7,917 nt of DNA from Candidatus Latescibacterota bacterium (GTDB taxonomy: Bacteria; Latescibacterota; MVCY01), in assembly GCA_030629295.1 (NCBI GenBank), contig DAOVPH010000072.1, forward strand, positions 1 through 7,917, read 5' to 3'. This document shows, piece by piece, positions 1 through 7,380 of this stretch. Below the pieces are notes generated by a model that saw nothing but the letters and a program-made list of their open reading frames with translations, did not search any database and had not been told where the DNA came from. Position numbers and translations under genes: made by a program. Positions within the stretch are counted from its first letter, which is position 1; the number at the start of each line of letters is the position of its first letter.

Positions 1-1329
1 GACCCACGGTTTGAACCCACTAGTTTTGATATCGCCCAGGAACTGCCTGAAAGCAAAAGGGGTAACTGGATGAAATATATTGAACAGACTGAAATCACCC
101 CTGGCCACTGGAGCAACTATATCAAGGCAGCCGTTCTGCGACTTCAGGAGAGATGTGAAGATAAGGCCCTGAAGGGAATGAATATTATGGTAAACGGCGA
201 CATTCCCTCTTCTGCCGGGCTTAGCTCATCTTCAGCCCTGGTGGTAGCAACAGCCTTAGCCATGGTGAGACTGAATAACTTAGATATTTCCAGAGAAGAA
301 CTCGTGGAACTATGCGCCCAAGGAGAATGGTATGTAGGTACCCGGGGTGGAGCGGGAGATCAGGCCGCAATGCTCTTTGGAAAAAGAGGTTACATAACCC
401 ACATGAGATTTTTCCCCTTCAGACAAGAAGAGATAGAGTATATTCCCTTTCCCCATGGTTATAAAGCACTTATCTGTAATTCATTGAGACACGCCAGCAA
501 GTCGGGTTCAGAGCGCAGCGCATTTAATCAAACCATCGCTGCCTACGAAACGGTGCTGATGTTGATAAGAGAGATTCTACTCAGAGAGAAGGGATATTCC
601 CCTCAGTTTGTGAAGGACAGGGTCAAACACCTCCGGGATGTGAATGAGAAAACCTTGGGAGTTGGAACAGAGCAGGTCTATGAAATACTTAAATATCTGC
701 CAGAGAGAATGACCCGCCAGGAGCTTTTGGCCAGGTTGCCTTCCCATCGGGAAAGGTTGCTGCAGATATTCAAGACGCACGAGGATCCTCCCGACGGATA
801 TAAGGTGAGACAAGTTGGCCTGTTCGGATTGGCTGAGTGTCAGAGGGGTGAGATAACTGCCCAGTTGCTAAGAAATGGAGAAATTGATAGATTTGGGCAA
901 CTTATGTATATTTCCCACGACGGCGACCGGGCTGTCAGTTTCGCTGAAGACGGTACCAAGAAGAGGTGGGACAACCGGGCGGACGATGAATATTTAGACA
1001 GGTTAATCGGTGCCCTTGAGAGTCCGGACCCGGAGGCAAGAGAGGGGGCGCGTCTGTACATGCAGCCCGGCGGATATGGTGCCAGTTGTAAGGAGATGGA
1101 CCAGATGGTGGACATCGCCCATCGGGTACCGGGAGTAGTAGGAGCAGGTCTGACCGGAGCAGGACTTGGAGGCTGCATTCTGGTCCTGGTCAAGAATGAA
1201 AATGCTCAGCATGTTATAGATGTATTGACTGAGAAATACTACCTCCCCAGGGGACTTTCCCTAGCAGCAGAAGTCTGTGTTCTCACCGAGGGAGCAGAGG
1301 TGATAGACAGTGAAGAGTGTGGAGGGTGA
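1..1329 (+). CDS. Galactokinase-like GHMP sugar kinase, 5'-truncated
   Basis: The frame is open from base 1 to the TGA at 1327-1329, giving 442 codons; the first Met (base 70) is probably internal because the reading frame continues upstream without a stop. Numbering from that Met, the GHMP ATP-binding motif PSSAGLSSSSA lies at residues 46-56, a galactokinase-like GTRGGAGDQ with a candidate catalytic Asp at 97, the FGQLMYISHDG stretch typical of galactokinases, and the C-terminal glycine motif GAGLTGAGLGGC at 358-369. The N-terminal substrate motif (GRxNxIGEH type) is missing and should lie upstream of the window. Known family members phosphorylate C1 of galactose or a related sugar with ATP in the cytoplasm. 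The segment between the catalytic Asp and the FGQLM motif is longer and more charged than in E. coli GalK, so the sugar could be something other than galactose. The neighbouring nucleotide-sugar dehydrogenase fits a sugar-activation role. The family is confident, the substrate is not. Confidence 0.85.
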   Translation, partial: DPRFEPTSFDIAQELPESKRGNWMKYIEQTEITPGHWSNYIKAAVLRLQERCEDKALKGMNIMVNGDIPSSAGLSSSSALVVATALAMVRLNNLDISREELVELCAQGEWYVGTRGGAGDQAAMLFGKRGYITHMRFFPFRQEEIEYIPFPHGYKALICNSLRHASKSGSERSAFNQTIAAYETVLMLIREILLREKGYSPQFVKDRVKHLRDVNEKTLGVGTEQVYEILKYLPERMTRQELLARLPSHRERLLQIFKTHEDPPDGYKVRQVGLFGLAECQRGEITAQLLRNGEIDRFGQLMYISHDGDRAVSFAEDGTKKRWDNRADDEYLDRLIGALESPDPEAREGARLYMQPGGYGASCKEMDQMVDIAHRVPGVVGAGLTGAGLGGCILVLVKNENAQHVIDVLTEKYYLPRGLSLAAEVCVLTEGAEVIDSEECGG

Positions 1330-1413
1330 AATGAAAGCGATCGATTTTAGCCTAAGGCTGAAAGATGAGGAATAGTCTATTATGTCGTTCCAAAATAGTA
1401 TTAAACTCCATAC

Positions 1414-1519
1414 TGTCATTGCGAGGAGCACTTCGCTATCGCTCAGCACAGGCTCCGCGACGAAGCAATCTCTTTGTTTGTAAGGAATTGAGATTGCTTC
1501 GCTGGCGTTCGCAATGACA
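1414..1519. repeat. MITE/REP-like palindromic intergenic element
   Basis: This 106-bp element has perfect 11-bp terminal inverted repeats, TGTCATTGCGA (1414-1424) and TCGCAATGACA (1509-1519). An inner perfect 12-bp stem, CGAAGCAATCTC (1461-1472) with GAGATTGCTTCG (1490-1501), encloses a 17-nt loop. It has no coding capacity. From general knowledge, repeats with TGTCATTGCGAGGAGC ends and a GAAGCAATCTC core are scattered in intergenic DNA of many environmental bacteria. Only one copy is in this window, so mobility is inferred. The stem-loop could also affect the 3' end of the upstream transcript. Apart from this element, the gap from 1330 to 1594 holds only the RBS of the next gene. Confidence 0.75.
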
Positions 1520-1594
1520 AATTATTGGGCGGGCATTTAGTTAACGTGAGAGTAGTTTTTCAATCCAAAAACTTGAGCATAGGAGGGTAACCTA

Positions 1595-3151
1595 ATGCAG
1601 AGAGTGTCTACCAGTCCTGATGGGACAAGATATGATTTGCCGAATGCGGCAGCAGATGAGCAGGAAATCAAGCTTCTGAAAGAAATCACCGCCCAGCAAC
1701 GTTCAATGGGACGGAAGATTGTAGCCGTCCAGGGATTAGGTTTTGTAGGCGCAGTCATGGCTGCAGTGGTAGCCGACGCGGTCGATAAGGATGGAAAGCC
1801 TATTTACTTTGTTCACGGTGTCCAGCGCCCCTCAACCAGGTCTTACTGGAAGGTACCGGTCATAAATGAAGGCATCACCCCTGTGGAAGCAGAGGACCCG
1901 GAAATACCAGAGATATTTTCCCGAACCGTGAAACAGAAAGGCACCTTAAGAGCAACCTGGCAGGAGCATGCCTTCAGCCTGGCTGACATAGTGGTAGTGG
2001 ACATCCAATTGGACGCGACCAAGCCGGTGTTCGGAAACGCCGCCAAGGGCTATGTGGAGACCGGAGCCTTCGAGAAAGCCATCACTGTGCTTGGCCAGAA
2101 TATAGATCCAGAAACTCTGGTCTTGATTGAGACTACAGTTCCGCCAGGCACCTGTCAGCATATCGCAAAACCCATTTTAGCCAGGGAATTTGAAAAGCGA
2201 GGAATTGACATCGAGAAGCATCCGCCTCGAATAGCTCATTCTTACGAAAGAGTTATGCCGGGCAGAAATTATGTGAGCTCCATCAGGGATTTCTGGCGTA
2301 CTTACTCCGGTGTTGATAAAACCTGTGAGGAGATGGCCAGAGAATTTCTCACCAATGTCTTGAACACGGAGAAGTTCCCCCTTTACTGCCTGGGTAATAC
2401 CAATGCCTCGGAGATTGCCAAGACTATGGAGAATTCTTTCCGAGCCAGTAACATAGCGTTAATCCACGAGTGGGCATTGTTTGCCGAAGATGTAGGTGTC
2501 AACCTGTTTGAAGTGGTGAAGTCCATTCGGGTACGTCCCACCCATCGAAACATGATGAACCCTGGCTTTGGCGTAGGGGGGTACTGTCTGACTAAAGACC
2601 CGGTGTTGGCGCACTGGGCTTCGATGAACATATTCGGACGCAGGATGGGACTGGATATGGCGGTTGGGGCAGTAGATGTTAACGATCTGATGCCCCTTCA
2701 CACCCTTGACCTTACCAAGCAGGCTTTAGGTGGAACACTTGAAGGTAAGAAAGTTTGCTTACTGGGGGCCTCTTACTTAAACGATGTGGGAGATACCCGA
2801 CATTCACCTTCGGAGACTTTCTGGAAGACTTTGGTGAAAGAAGGAGCCATCCCTTCAGTCCATGATCCGCTGGTGAAGGTTTGGCCTGAGATCCCTGAGG
2901 CCCGAGTGCACAAAGACCTCTTCGGTTTTTTGAATGGGGCCGATGCGGTGATATTTGCTGTGGGACACAAGGAATATTTGGAGTTAGAGCCTACAGAGGT
3001 GGTTAGGGTCACAGGGAAGATTCCGGCCATAATCGATGCCCAGAATCTGCTCATCGATGAGAAGATAAAAGAATACCTAAGACTCGGTTGTGAAGTGAAA
3101 GGGGTAGGAAAAGGGCATATTTCCACCTTAAAGGCAGAGACCCAGAGTTAA
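1595..3151 (+). CDS. Nucleotide-sugar dehydrogenase (UDP-glucose/GDP-mannose dehydrogenase family)
   Basis: This 518-residue protein starts at ATG 1595, eight bases after a perfect AGGAGG (1581-1586). It has the three parts of the family. The N-terminal NAD-binding Rossmann domain carries GLGFVG at 47-52. The central dimerisation domain carries the KTMENSFRASNIA helix at 276-288. The catalytic loop GFGVGGYCLTKD at 324-335 supplies the nucleophilic Cys331. A C-terminal UDP-binding domain (about 384-480) begins with GKKVCLLG. Family enzymes oxidise the C6 hydroxyl of a UDP- or GDP-sugar to the uronic acid with two NAD+, in the cytoplasm, feeding capsule, O-antigen or exopolysaccharide synthesis. 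It is longer than typical members (about 430-450 residues): a charged extension of roughly 40 residues precedes the Rossmann motif. The usual SPERVxPG is replaced by HSYERVMPGR (215-224). The catalytic residues look intact, but the sugar substrate cannot be assigned. The upstream kinase gene suggests shared sugar metabolism. Confidence 0.88.
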   Translation: MQRVSTSPDGTRYDLPNAAADEQEIKLLKEITAQQRSMGRKIVAVQGLGFVGAVMAAVVADAVDKDGKPIYFVHGVQRPSTRSYWKVPVINEGITPVEAEDPEIPEIFSRTVKQKGTLRATWQEHAFSLADIVVVDIQLDATKPVFGNAAKGYVETGAFEKAITVLGQNIDPETLVLIETTVPPGTCQHIAKPILAREFEKRGIDIEKHPPRIAHSYERVMPGRNYVSSIRDFWRTYSGVDKTCEEMAREFLTNVLNTEKFPLYCLGNTNASEIAKTMENSFRASNIALIHEWALFAEDVGVNLFEVVKSIRVRPTHRNMMNPGFGVGGYCLTKDPVLAHWASMNIFGRRMGLDMAVGAVDVNDLMPLHTLDLTKQALGGTLEGKKVCLLGASYLNDVGDTRHSPSETFWKTLVKEGAIPSVHDPLVKVWPEIPEARVHKDLFGFLNGADAVIFAVGHKEYLELEPTEVVRVTGKIPAIIDAQNLLIDEKIKEYLRLGCEVKGVGKGHISTLKAETQS

Positions 3152-3195
3152 GATATGTGAACCAGATGATCGAATAAGTTCTCTGCCATACTCGA

Positions 3196-3349
3196 TCCTT
3201 TTGTAAAAAGTCTAAAAGCTACCACGGAGACGCAAAGAACGCAGAGAAAAACAAAACATATAATCATCTGATTATTTTTTAAATAGATTCTCTCTGCGTC
3301 CTCTGTGCCCTCTGTGGTAAAGTCGGGTTTGGGGACTTTTTACGAAGGA
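3196..3349. repeat. Nested inverted-repeat element (ACCACGGAG/CTCTGTGGT type)
   Basis: Two nested pairs of arms define a 154-bp element. The outer pair is TCCTT-tt-GTAAAAAGTC (3196-3212) against GACTTTTTAC-g-AAGGA (3334-3349), with a perfect 10-bp core. The inner pair is 3221-3247, beginning ACCACGGAGACGCAAAGAA, against 3291-3318, beginning TCTCTGCGTCCTCTGTG; they are complementary over about 27 bases with a few mismatches and one bulge. The interior is AT-rich and non-coding. Repeats resembling ACCACAGAGGCACAGAG are common in intergenic DNA of many environmental genomes (general knowledge). It occupies most of the 311-bp gap between the dehydrogenase and the receptor gene and may also fold at the dehydrogenase mRNA 3' end. 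No transposase is present. Confidence 0.72.
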
Positions 3350-3375
3350 CTTGTCCAGCTCTTTGAAAAAAATAC

Positions 3376-3404
3376 TTGACATCCTCGTTCCCCTTGTGTA
3401 TTAT
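3376..3404 (+). promoter_or_regulatory. Sigma70-type promoter of the receptor/binding-protein operon
   Basis: A perfect -35 hexamer TTGACA (3376-3381) is followed after exactly 17 bases by TATTAT (3399-3404), five of six matches to TATAAT. The predicted transcription start is near 3411, leaving a leader of about 52 nt before the receptor start codon. The promoter sits immediately downstream of the repeat element and 59 bp upstream of the ATG. A strong core promoter overlapped by an operator suggests control by repression. Confidence 0.75.
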
Positions 3405-3407
3405 TAC

Positions 3408-3429
3408 ACTGTAACCTTTAGGTAACAGT
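3408..3429. promoter_or_regulatory. Palindromic operator overlapping the receptor promoter start site
   Basis: The core reads TGTAAC-N6-GTAACA (3410-3427), and its dyad extends two further bases on each side (AC...GT). It differs at one position from the two tandem sites at 7183-7222, which are TGTTAC-N6-GTAACA. Its centre is about +8 relative to the predicted transcription start, a typical repressor position. The two 6-bp half-sites separated by six bases resemble in layout the boxes of dimeric regulators such as TyrR (TGTAAA-N6-TTTACA) or CRP/FNR proteins. The actual regulator is not in the window. Confidence 0.65.
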
Positions 3430-3462
3430 TCTCCTTCCATTTTTGGCAAAAAGGCGGGCTAA

Positions 3463-5634
3463 ATGGCATTAGCACGCAAAATACGCCTGGTGACCTTCCT
3501 TTGCTTGGGGGTTGGAGTTATAGCGGCGACCGGCAAATCGCCATCTTGTGGAGATATAAAGACCTCCGTTTCCGTGAGCGAAACTGCTCGCCTTTCAGGG
3601 ATAGTCCAGGGCAGTCAAACCAGAAAGCCTGTTCCCTATGCCATCTTGAGCATTGTTGAACTTCGAAGAAGGACTGTTTCCGACAAAAATGGGAGATTCA
3701 CTTTCCAAGATCTCCCCTTTGGCAATCACACTTTGGTTGTAGACAAAACAGGTTACTTCCCCAGAAGCTTTCCGATTGACTTCACTCCCCAGACCCCACA
3801 ACCGATGATAATCAGCCTTGCTCCGTTAAATAATGATCTATATTTAACGGGGCTTGGACTACGAACTTACAGAGTAGAGCCTATCGTCGTTACCGCATCT
3901 CGGAAAGAGCAACCAGCAGATCAGGTCCCCCAGAATGTCACGGCTCTGACAAAAGACGAAATAGAATTGCTGCCTGCGCATAACCTGGCCGAGGCTTTGA
4001 ATTATGTTCCTGGACTGGCTGTGCAAATCAACGGCGGCCCGGGTAATCTTGCCTATCCGATGATCCAGGGGGCAGAATATCGGCACACCCTTGTTCTCAT
4101 CGATGGCATTCCGATCAACACCCAGACCGAAGGGTTGGCAGATATATCCCAAATCCCCTTGGAAGAGATCGAGCGAATCGAAGTCCAGAAAGGCCCGGGC
4201 TCATCCGTCTGGGGTTCCTCATTGGGAGGGGTGATAAATGTGATCACCAGATCCCCGTCAAAACAGATGCGGGGCGCTCTCGGATTCTCCTTCGGGGAAA
4301 GGAATACTCAACAATACCATTTGGGAGCAAGCGGCACAGTCGCCGATGTCGGTTATCTGTTCACCTTCAGGGGGTTAGAAACTGACGGTTTTAGGCCGAA
4401 AAACGATTACCAGGGAGACAATCTGTTCGCCAAAGTGGAGACACATATCTCTGAGTCCTCAAAGATCAGCGGGGCTTTCGGTTACAACGATGGGGAAGGT
4501 GCAGGCGATGAGTTTAAAGACCTGGGATATCGGACAGACTATAAGCGGAGAAACAGCTATGCGGCCCTTCGGTTAGAGACTGTACCGGCCAATTGGATGG
4601 GTCTGAGGATCTTTGTCCAGGGCATAGAACAGGACCTGGAAAGCTGTTTTTTTCAGATTGGCTCGGAGGATCTGCTCTCATCAATCCAGGTTGATGAACG
4701 AACCCTCGGGGCTGGTCTTCAGACATTGATCATACTCAACGACTCAAACACAACAACTGCTGGTCTGGATCTTTCTTGGTCAAAGCTTGATTCTGAAAAC
4801 ATCGGTGGGAAACGAGAGGCCAACAAAAAGGCAATCTGGTTCAATAACCAGACCAACACTGACAAATTCACGCTGATCTTGGGAGGGCGATTTGACTATG
4901 CCAGTGCTTATGGGAGGCAGTTCAGCCCGAACATTGGAGCAGTTTACAGACTCCCGAAAGGGAAAACCATATTGAGAGCTGTTTTGTCCAGAGGATTCGG
5001 CGCACCGCCCTTATCCTTTAAATACTATGAGAATATTAGAAGAGGTCAACTGGCCAACCCTGACATCGAACCGGAGAGGGTGTGGAGCTATCAGATGGGC
5101 CTGGAGACCAGCTATATCTCCTGGCTGTGGACAAAATTTGGACTCTACCGTTCAGATGTGTCAGACGCTATCGAAACAGTTATCAATAGGATTGAAAAGA
5201 CTGCTAAGAAAGAGAATGTTGGCCGGGCCCGACTTCAAGGGGGAGAACTGGAGCTTAAAACAAGCTTGGCGATGGGACTCTCCCTTTTAACTGGAGCTTC
5301 CTTCAATGATGTCAAGAACCTCAGAACCAACCAGGTAATCGAGGGCAGGCCCAGAACCGCTTATGATCTCGGGTTAGACTACAAAAGTCCAATTGGGTTT
5401 CAAGCAAGCCTGAGGGGCCATTACCTCTGGTGGAACCAGCCGGAAGAGCGTAAACCCAAGGATCGGAGGTTTCTCTGGGATGTGAGATTTTCTCAGAAAC
5501 TGGCCGATACGCGCTTTGGGGGCTTCAAAGCAGCCCTGTCCGTCCATAACATATTTAACACCAAGTCCGGCTGGACATATTGTTATCTGTTGCCAGGAAG
5601 ATGGATAGAGGGGCAGGTGAGCTATGAATTTTAA
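3463..5634 (+). CDS. TonB-dependent outer-membrane receptor with N-terminal carboxypeptidase-regulatory-like domain
   Basis: This 723-residue protein begins with a signal peptide: basic MALARKIR followed by a hydrophobic stretch to about residue 22. Residues 43-118 form a carboxypeptidase-regulatory-like beta-sandwich (SGIVQGSQTRKPVPYAILS, then KNGRFTFQDLPFGNHTLVV). A TonB-box-like EPIVVTASR lies at 139-147. The plug domain (about 155-265) includes LIDGIPI and IERIEVQKGPGSSVWGSSLGGVINVITR. The rest is a 22-strand-type beta-barrel ending in aromatic Phe (VSYEF), the outer-membrane insertion signal. Such receptors import ligands too large for porins, such as siderophores, cobalamin, metal-peptide complexes or glycans, using TonB-ExbBD energy. 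The plug resembles the BtuB/siderophore type rather than SusC. The start codon has only a weak Shine-Dalgarno sequence (AAGGCGGG, 3451-3458). The gene overlaps the binding-protein gene by 11 bp, implying translational coupling and a joint uptake function. The ligand is unknown; a product of the downstream peptide system is an attractive inference. Confidence 0.93.
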   Translation: MALARKIRLVTFLCLGVGVIAATGKSPSCGDIKTSVSVSETARLSGIVQGSQTRKPVPYAILSIVELRRRTVSDKNGRFTFQDLPFGNHTLVVDKTGYFPRSFPIDFTPQTPQPMIISLAPLNNDLYLTGLGLRTYRVEPIVVTASRKEQPADQVPQNVTALTKDEIELLPAHNLAEALNYVPGLAVQINGGPGNLAYPMIQGAEYRHTLVLIDGIPINTQTEGLADISQIPLEEIERIEVQKGPGSSVWGSSLGGVINVITRSPSKQMRGALGFSFGERNTQQYHLGASGTVADVGYLFTFRGLETDGFRPKNDYQGDNLFAKVETHISESSKISGAFGYNDGEGAGDEFKDLGYRTDYKRRNSYAALRLETVPANWMGLRIFVQGIEQDLESCFFQIGSEDLLSSIQVDERTLGAGLQTLIILNDSNTTTAGLDLSWSKLDSENIGGKREANKKAIWFNNQTNTDKFTLILGGRFDYASAYGRQFSPNIGAVYRLPKGKTILRAVLSRGFGAPPLSFKYYENIRRGQLANPDIEPERVWSYQMGLETSYISWLWTKFGLYRSDVSDAIETVINRIEKTAKKENVGRARLQGGELELKTSLAMGLSLLTGASFNDVKNLRTNQVIEGRPRTAYDLGLDYKSPIGFQASLRGHYLWWNQPEERKPKDRRFLWDVRFSQKLADTRFGGFKAALSVHNIFNTKSGWTYCYLLPGRWIEGQVSYEF

Positions 5635-7168
5635 GGTTGTGACGCTCGGTTATTTCTGTGTCTCCCTTTTCTGTTTGAATCTTACCGGCTGCGAAAAGGC
5701 GAAAGAAGAGACTGCAAATGCGAAGATAGTGATTGGGACATACTCCCAACCTGCTCCGTTAGACCCACTGAAGACAAAAGAGACGATTTCAACTCAATTG
5801 ACAGGCCTCCTGTACAATAAACTGACCAGCTTGAACGAAGAATATCAGGCCGTTCCCAAACTGGCGGAGTCCTGGGAGATAAAGGAGAACGGACTCAGGT
5901 GGGTGCTTCATCTGAGGAAAGGGGTCCTCTTTCACGATGGGAAAGAACTCGGGGCTGAGGATGTCGTTTTTACCTATAAGAGAGTCAAGCACTTAAGAGC
6001 GACAGAGTTCGAGAACTTAAGGGAAATTGAAGAGAGGGACAGATATACTGTGGAAATCGCCCTGAAGAAATCGAATGTCGGTTCCCTGCTGTACTGGTTC
6101 CGTATCCCCATAGTCTCCCGGCAGTCTTATCAGGAAGCAGGTGCCATCAAGCCAATCGGGACAGGGCCGTTCAAACTAAAAGAGTGGATGGTGAACGATC
6201 GGATAACATTTGAGGCGAACAGGGACTATTTTGAGGGCGAGTCTGACATCCGGAAAATTGTCGTCCAGGTCTACACAGACTACGAGGCACTGCTATCGGC
6301 ATTCCTGAGGGGCGAGGTGGACATCCCCCTCCTGATAAAAGTTGCTGATGTGAGATTGCTCGAAAACAACCCCAAATTTCAAGTACTTAGAACAGCAAGT
6401 CCCTTTTACTACACAATCTTGTTCAATCTCAGGGACCCTCTCCTCAAGGAGAAAAAGATGCGCCAGGCATTGTGCTCTGCTGTAAACAGGGAGGAACTGT
6501 TGGGGACTATCTCAGAGGGCAGAGGGACATTGGCCCGTAGTCCCTTTGCCTCGCCAGTCTGGGCCGACACCTCAGGGGTGGAGGAATACGACCCGGAAAC
6601 AGCGGAAGGACTGCTGAACGGGCTTGGCTGGAAGAAAGATCCGGCCGACGGCCTTTTCAAAAGAGACGGCAGGACCTTAGAATTTCAACTGGCCTATTCT
6701 TCCAAAGATCCCTTGTTTAAGAAGATTGCCCACTGTCTCTGGCTGCAGTTTCAAAGGAGAGGTATCAAGATCGAATTAGCCCCTCTCGAACCACGAGCCT
6801 TGCTCGATAGACATCTACGCCCTTTGAAGTATCAACTGGCGATTTTCCAACTTAATACTGGTACGGATCCCGACTTTGCCTCCCGCTTTTTCTCAGCAGG
6901 ACAGATTGGAGACTGGAATCTTACCGGTTATGTAAGCAACACAGTGGACAGCTTGTTCGTATTGGGGCGGATGATCTCCGCTGCCAGAGAGAGGAAAGAG
7001 ATATATCGAAAAATCGACAGAATCCTCAGTGAGGAGTATCCTATAGTCCCGTTATTTTTCCCAAGCCACTTTGTTGTTGCAAGTTCACGAGTGGAAAACT
7101 TATGGTATTCTAAGAGCGAAAATTTGCTCAAGTCTGCAAGATACTGGAAGTTGAAAGCTAAGGAGTAA
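5624..7168 (+). CDS. Family 5 (oligopeptide-type) ABC substrate-binding lipoprotein
   Basis: This 514-residue protein starts inside the last codons of the receptor gene, with purine-rich GAGGGGCAGG just upstream. It begins with a lipoprotein signal peptide: Lys4, a hydrophobic segment, and lipobox LTGC with Cys23 as lipidation site. Mature-region signatures of the SBP_bac_5 family are clear: PLDPLKT near 45-51, PKLAESWEI at 78-86, LRWVLHLRKGVLFHDG at 91-106 leading into the AEDVVFTYKRV stretch, GTGPFKLKEW at 179-188, and a C-terminal part with EIYRKIDRILSEEYPIVPLFFP. The length is normal for the family. Members bind oligopeptides, nickel, haem or metal-peptide complexes and deliver them to an ABC permease. 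No permease or ATPase gene lies in the window, so it must use one encoded elsewhere. Being coupled to a TonB receptor, it probably handles the same ligand after outer-membrane passage. Its specificity cannot be read from sequence. Confidence 0.92.
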   Translation: MNFKVVTLGYFCVSLFCLNLTGCEKAKEETANAKIVIGTYSQPAPLDPLKTKETISTQLTGLLYNKLTSLNEEYQAVPKLAESWEIKENGLRWVLHLRKGVLFHDGKELGAEDVVFTYKRVKHLRATEFENLREIEERDRYTVEIALKKSNVGSLLYWFRIPIVSRQSYQEAGAIKPIGTGPFKLKEWMVNDRITFEANRDYFEGESDIRKIVVQVYTDYEALLSAFLRGEVDIPLLIKVADVRLLENNPKFQVLRTASPFYYTILFNLRDPLLKEKKMRQALCSAVNREELLGTISEGRGTLARSPFASPVWADTSGVEEYDPETAEGLLNGLGWKKDPADGLFKRDGRTLEFQLAYSSKDPLFKKIAHCLWLQFQRRGIKIELAPLEPRALLDRHLRPLKYQLAIFQLNTGTDPDFASRFFSAGQIGDWNLTGYVSNTVDSLFVLGRMISAARERKEIYRKIDRILSEEYPIVPLFFPSHFVVASSRVENLWYSKSENLLKSARYWKLKAKE

Positions 7169-7182
7169 CCATTACCACTAAC

Positions 7183-7222
7183 TGTTACCTAACAGTAACA
7201 TTAGTGTTACCTGATAGTAACA
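7183..7222. promoter_or_regulatory. Tandem enhancer/operator sites TGTTAC-N6-GTAACA
   Basis: Two perfect dyads, 7183-7200 and 7205-7222, both read TGTTAC-N6-GTAACA. Their spacing is 22 bp, about two helical turns, placing them on the same DNA face. The surrounding direct repeat is 23 bases long with three mismatches (7181-7203 and 7203-7225), and a degenerate third half (ACTGTACC) follows at 7225. A further inverted pair, GTAACA-N4-TGTTAC, spans the junction. The same motif, with one change, overlaps the receptor promoter at 3410-3427. Their distance of about 190-215 bp from the predicted sigma54 start is typical of upstream sites for enhancer-binding proteins. They begin 14 bp after the binding-protein stop codon. 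Confidence 0.7.
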
Positions 7223-7334
7223 TTACTGTACCTTTTGAGCCCAATATAAGCCGAGCCATTTTTGAGCTATGATTGCCTCTGTTTTGGTGAATCATTTGGG
7301 GTAACAACGGCTATTCTAAACCTTATAGGTAATG

Positions 7335-7366
7335 GTTGGCTATGTATAGGTAAAACATAGCCTAAC
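7335..7366. promoter_or_regulatory. Inverted repeat between enhancer sites and sigma54 promoter
   Basis: GTTGGCTATGT (7335-7345) pairs with ACATAGCC-t-AAC (7355-7366): eight perfect base pairs plus three across a one-base bulge, with a 9-nt loop. The loop contains TATAGGTAA (7345-7353), duplicated 21 bp upstream at 7324-7332, and TAGGTAA also occurs in the receptor operator (3419-3425). It is centred roughly 57 bp upstream of the predicted sigma54 start. It may be a second regulator site or a DNA-bending site; no known binding protein is recognised. The preceding stretch 7225-7323 holds no gene I can support. Confidence 0.4.
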
Positions 7367-7380
7367 GCCAAAAACATATT

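Noticed and set aside
1331..1375. 14-codon frame (MKAIDFSLRLKDEE) starting just after the kinase stop with GGAGG upstream
   Set aside because: Too short with no recognisable product; the GGAGG is part of the kinase's own last codons. It could be a remnant of a gene start, but nothing downstream continues it.
1414..3349. The intergenic palindromes as a CRISPR array
   Set aside because: There are no regularly spaced direct repeats; the two elements are single, different and inverted-repeat structured.
3444..3460. TGGCA before the receptor start as a second sigma54 promoter
   Set aside because: The -12 element is absent: the position where TTGC should lie reads CGGG. The sigma70 promoter upstream explains expression better.
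5027..5290. 87-residue + strand open frame inside the receptor gene
   Set aside because: It lies in another frame wholly within the well-supported receptor coding sequence, has no Shine-Dalgarno support and resembles no known protein.
7235..7250. Sigma70 promoter just downstream of the tandem dyads (TATAAG at 7245-7250)
   Set aside because: The matching -35 region (near 7223) is poor; it would work only with an activator on the dyads, and the sigma54 site close to the peptide gene is a far better match.
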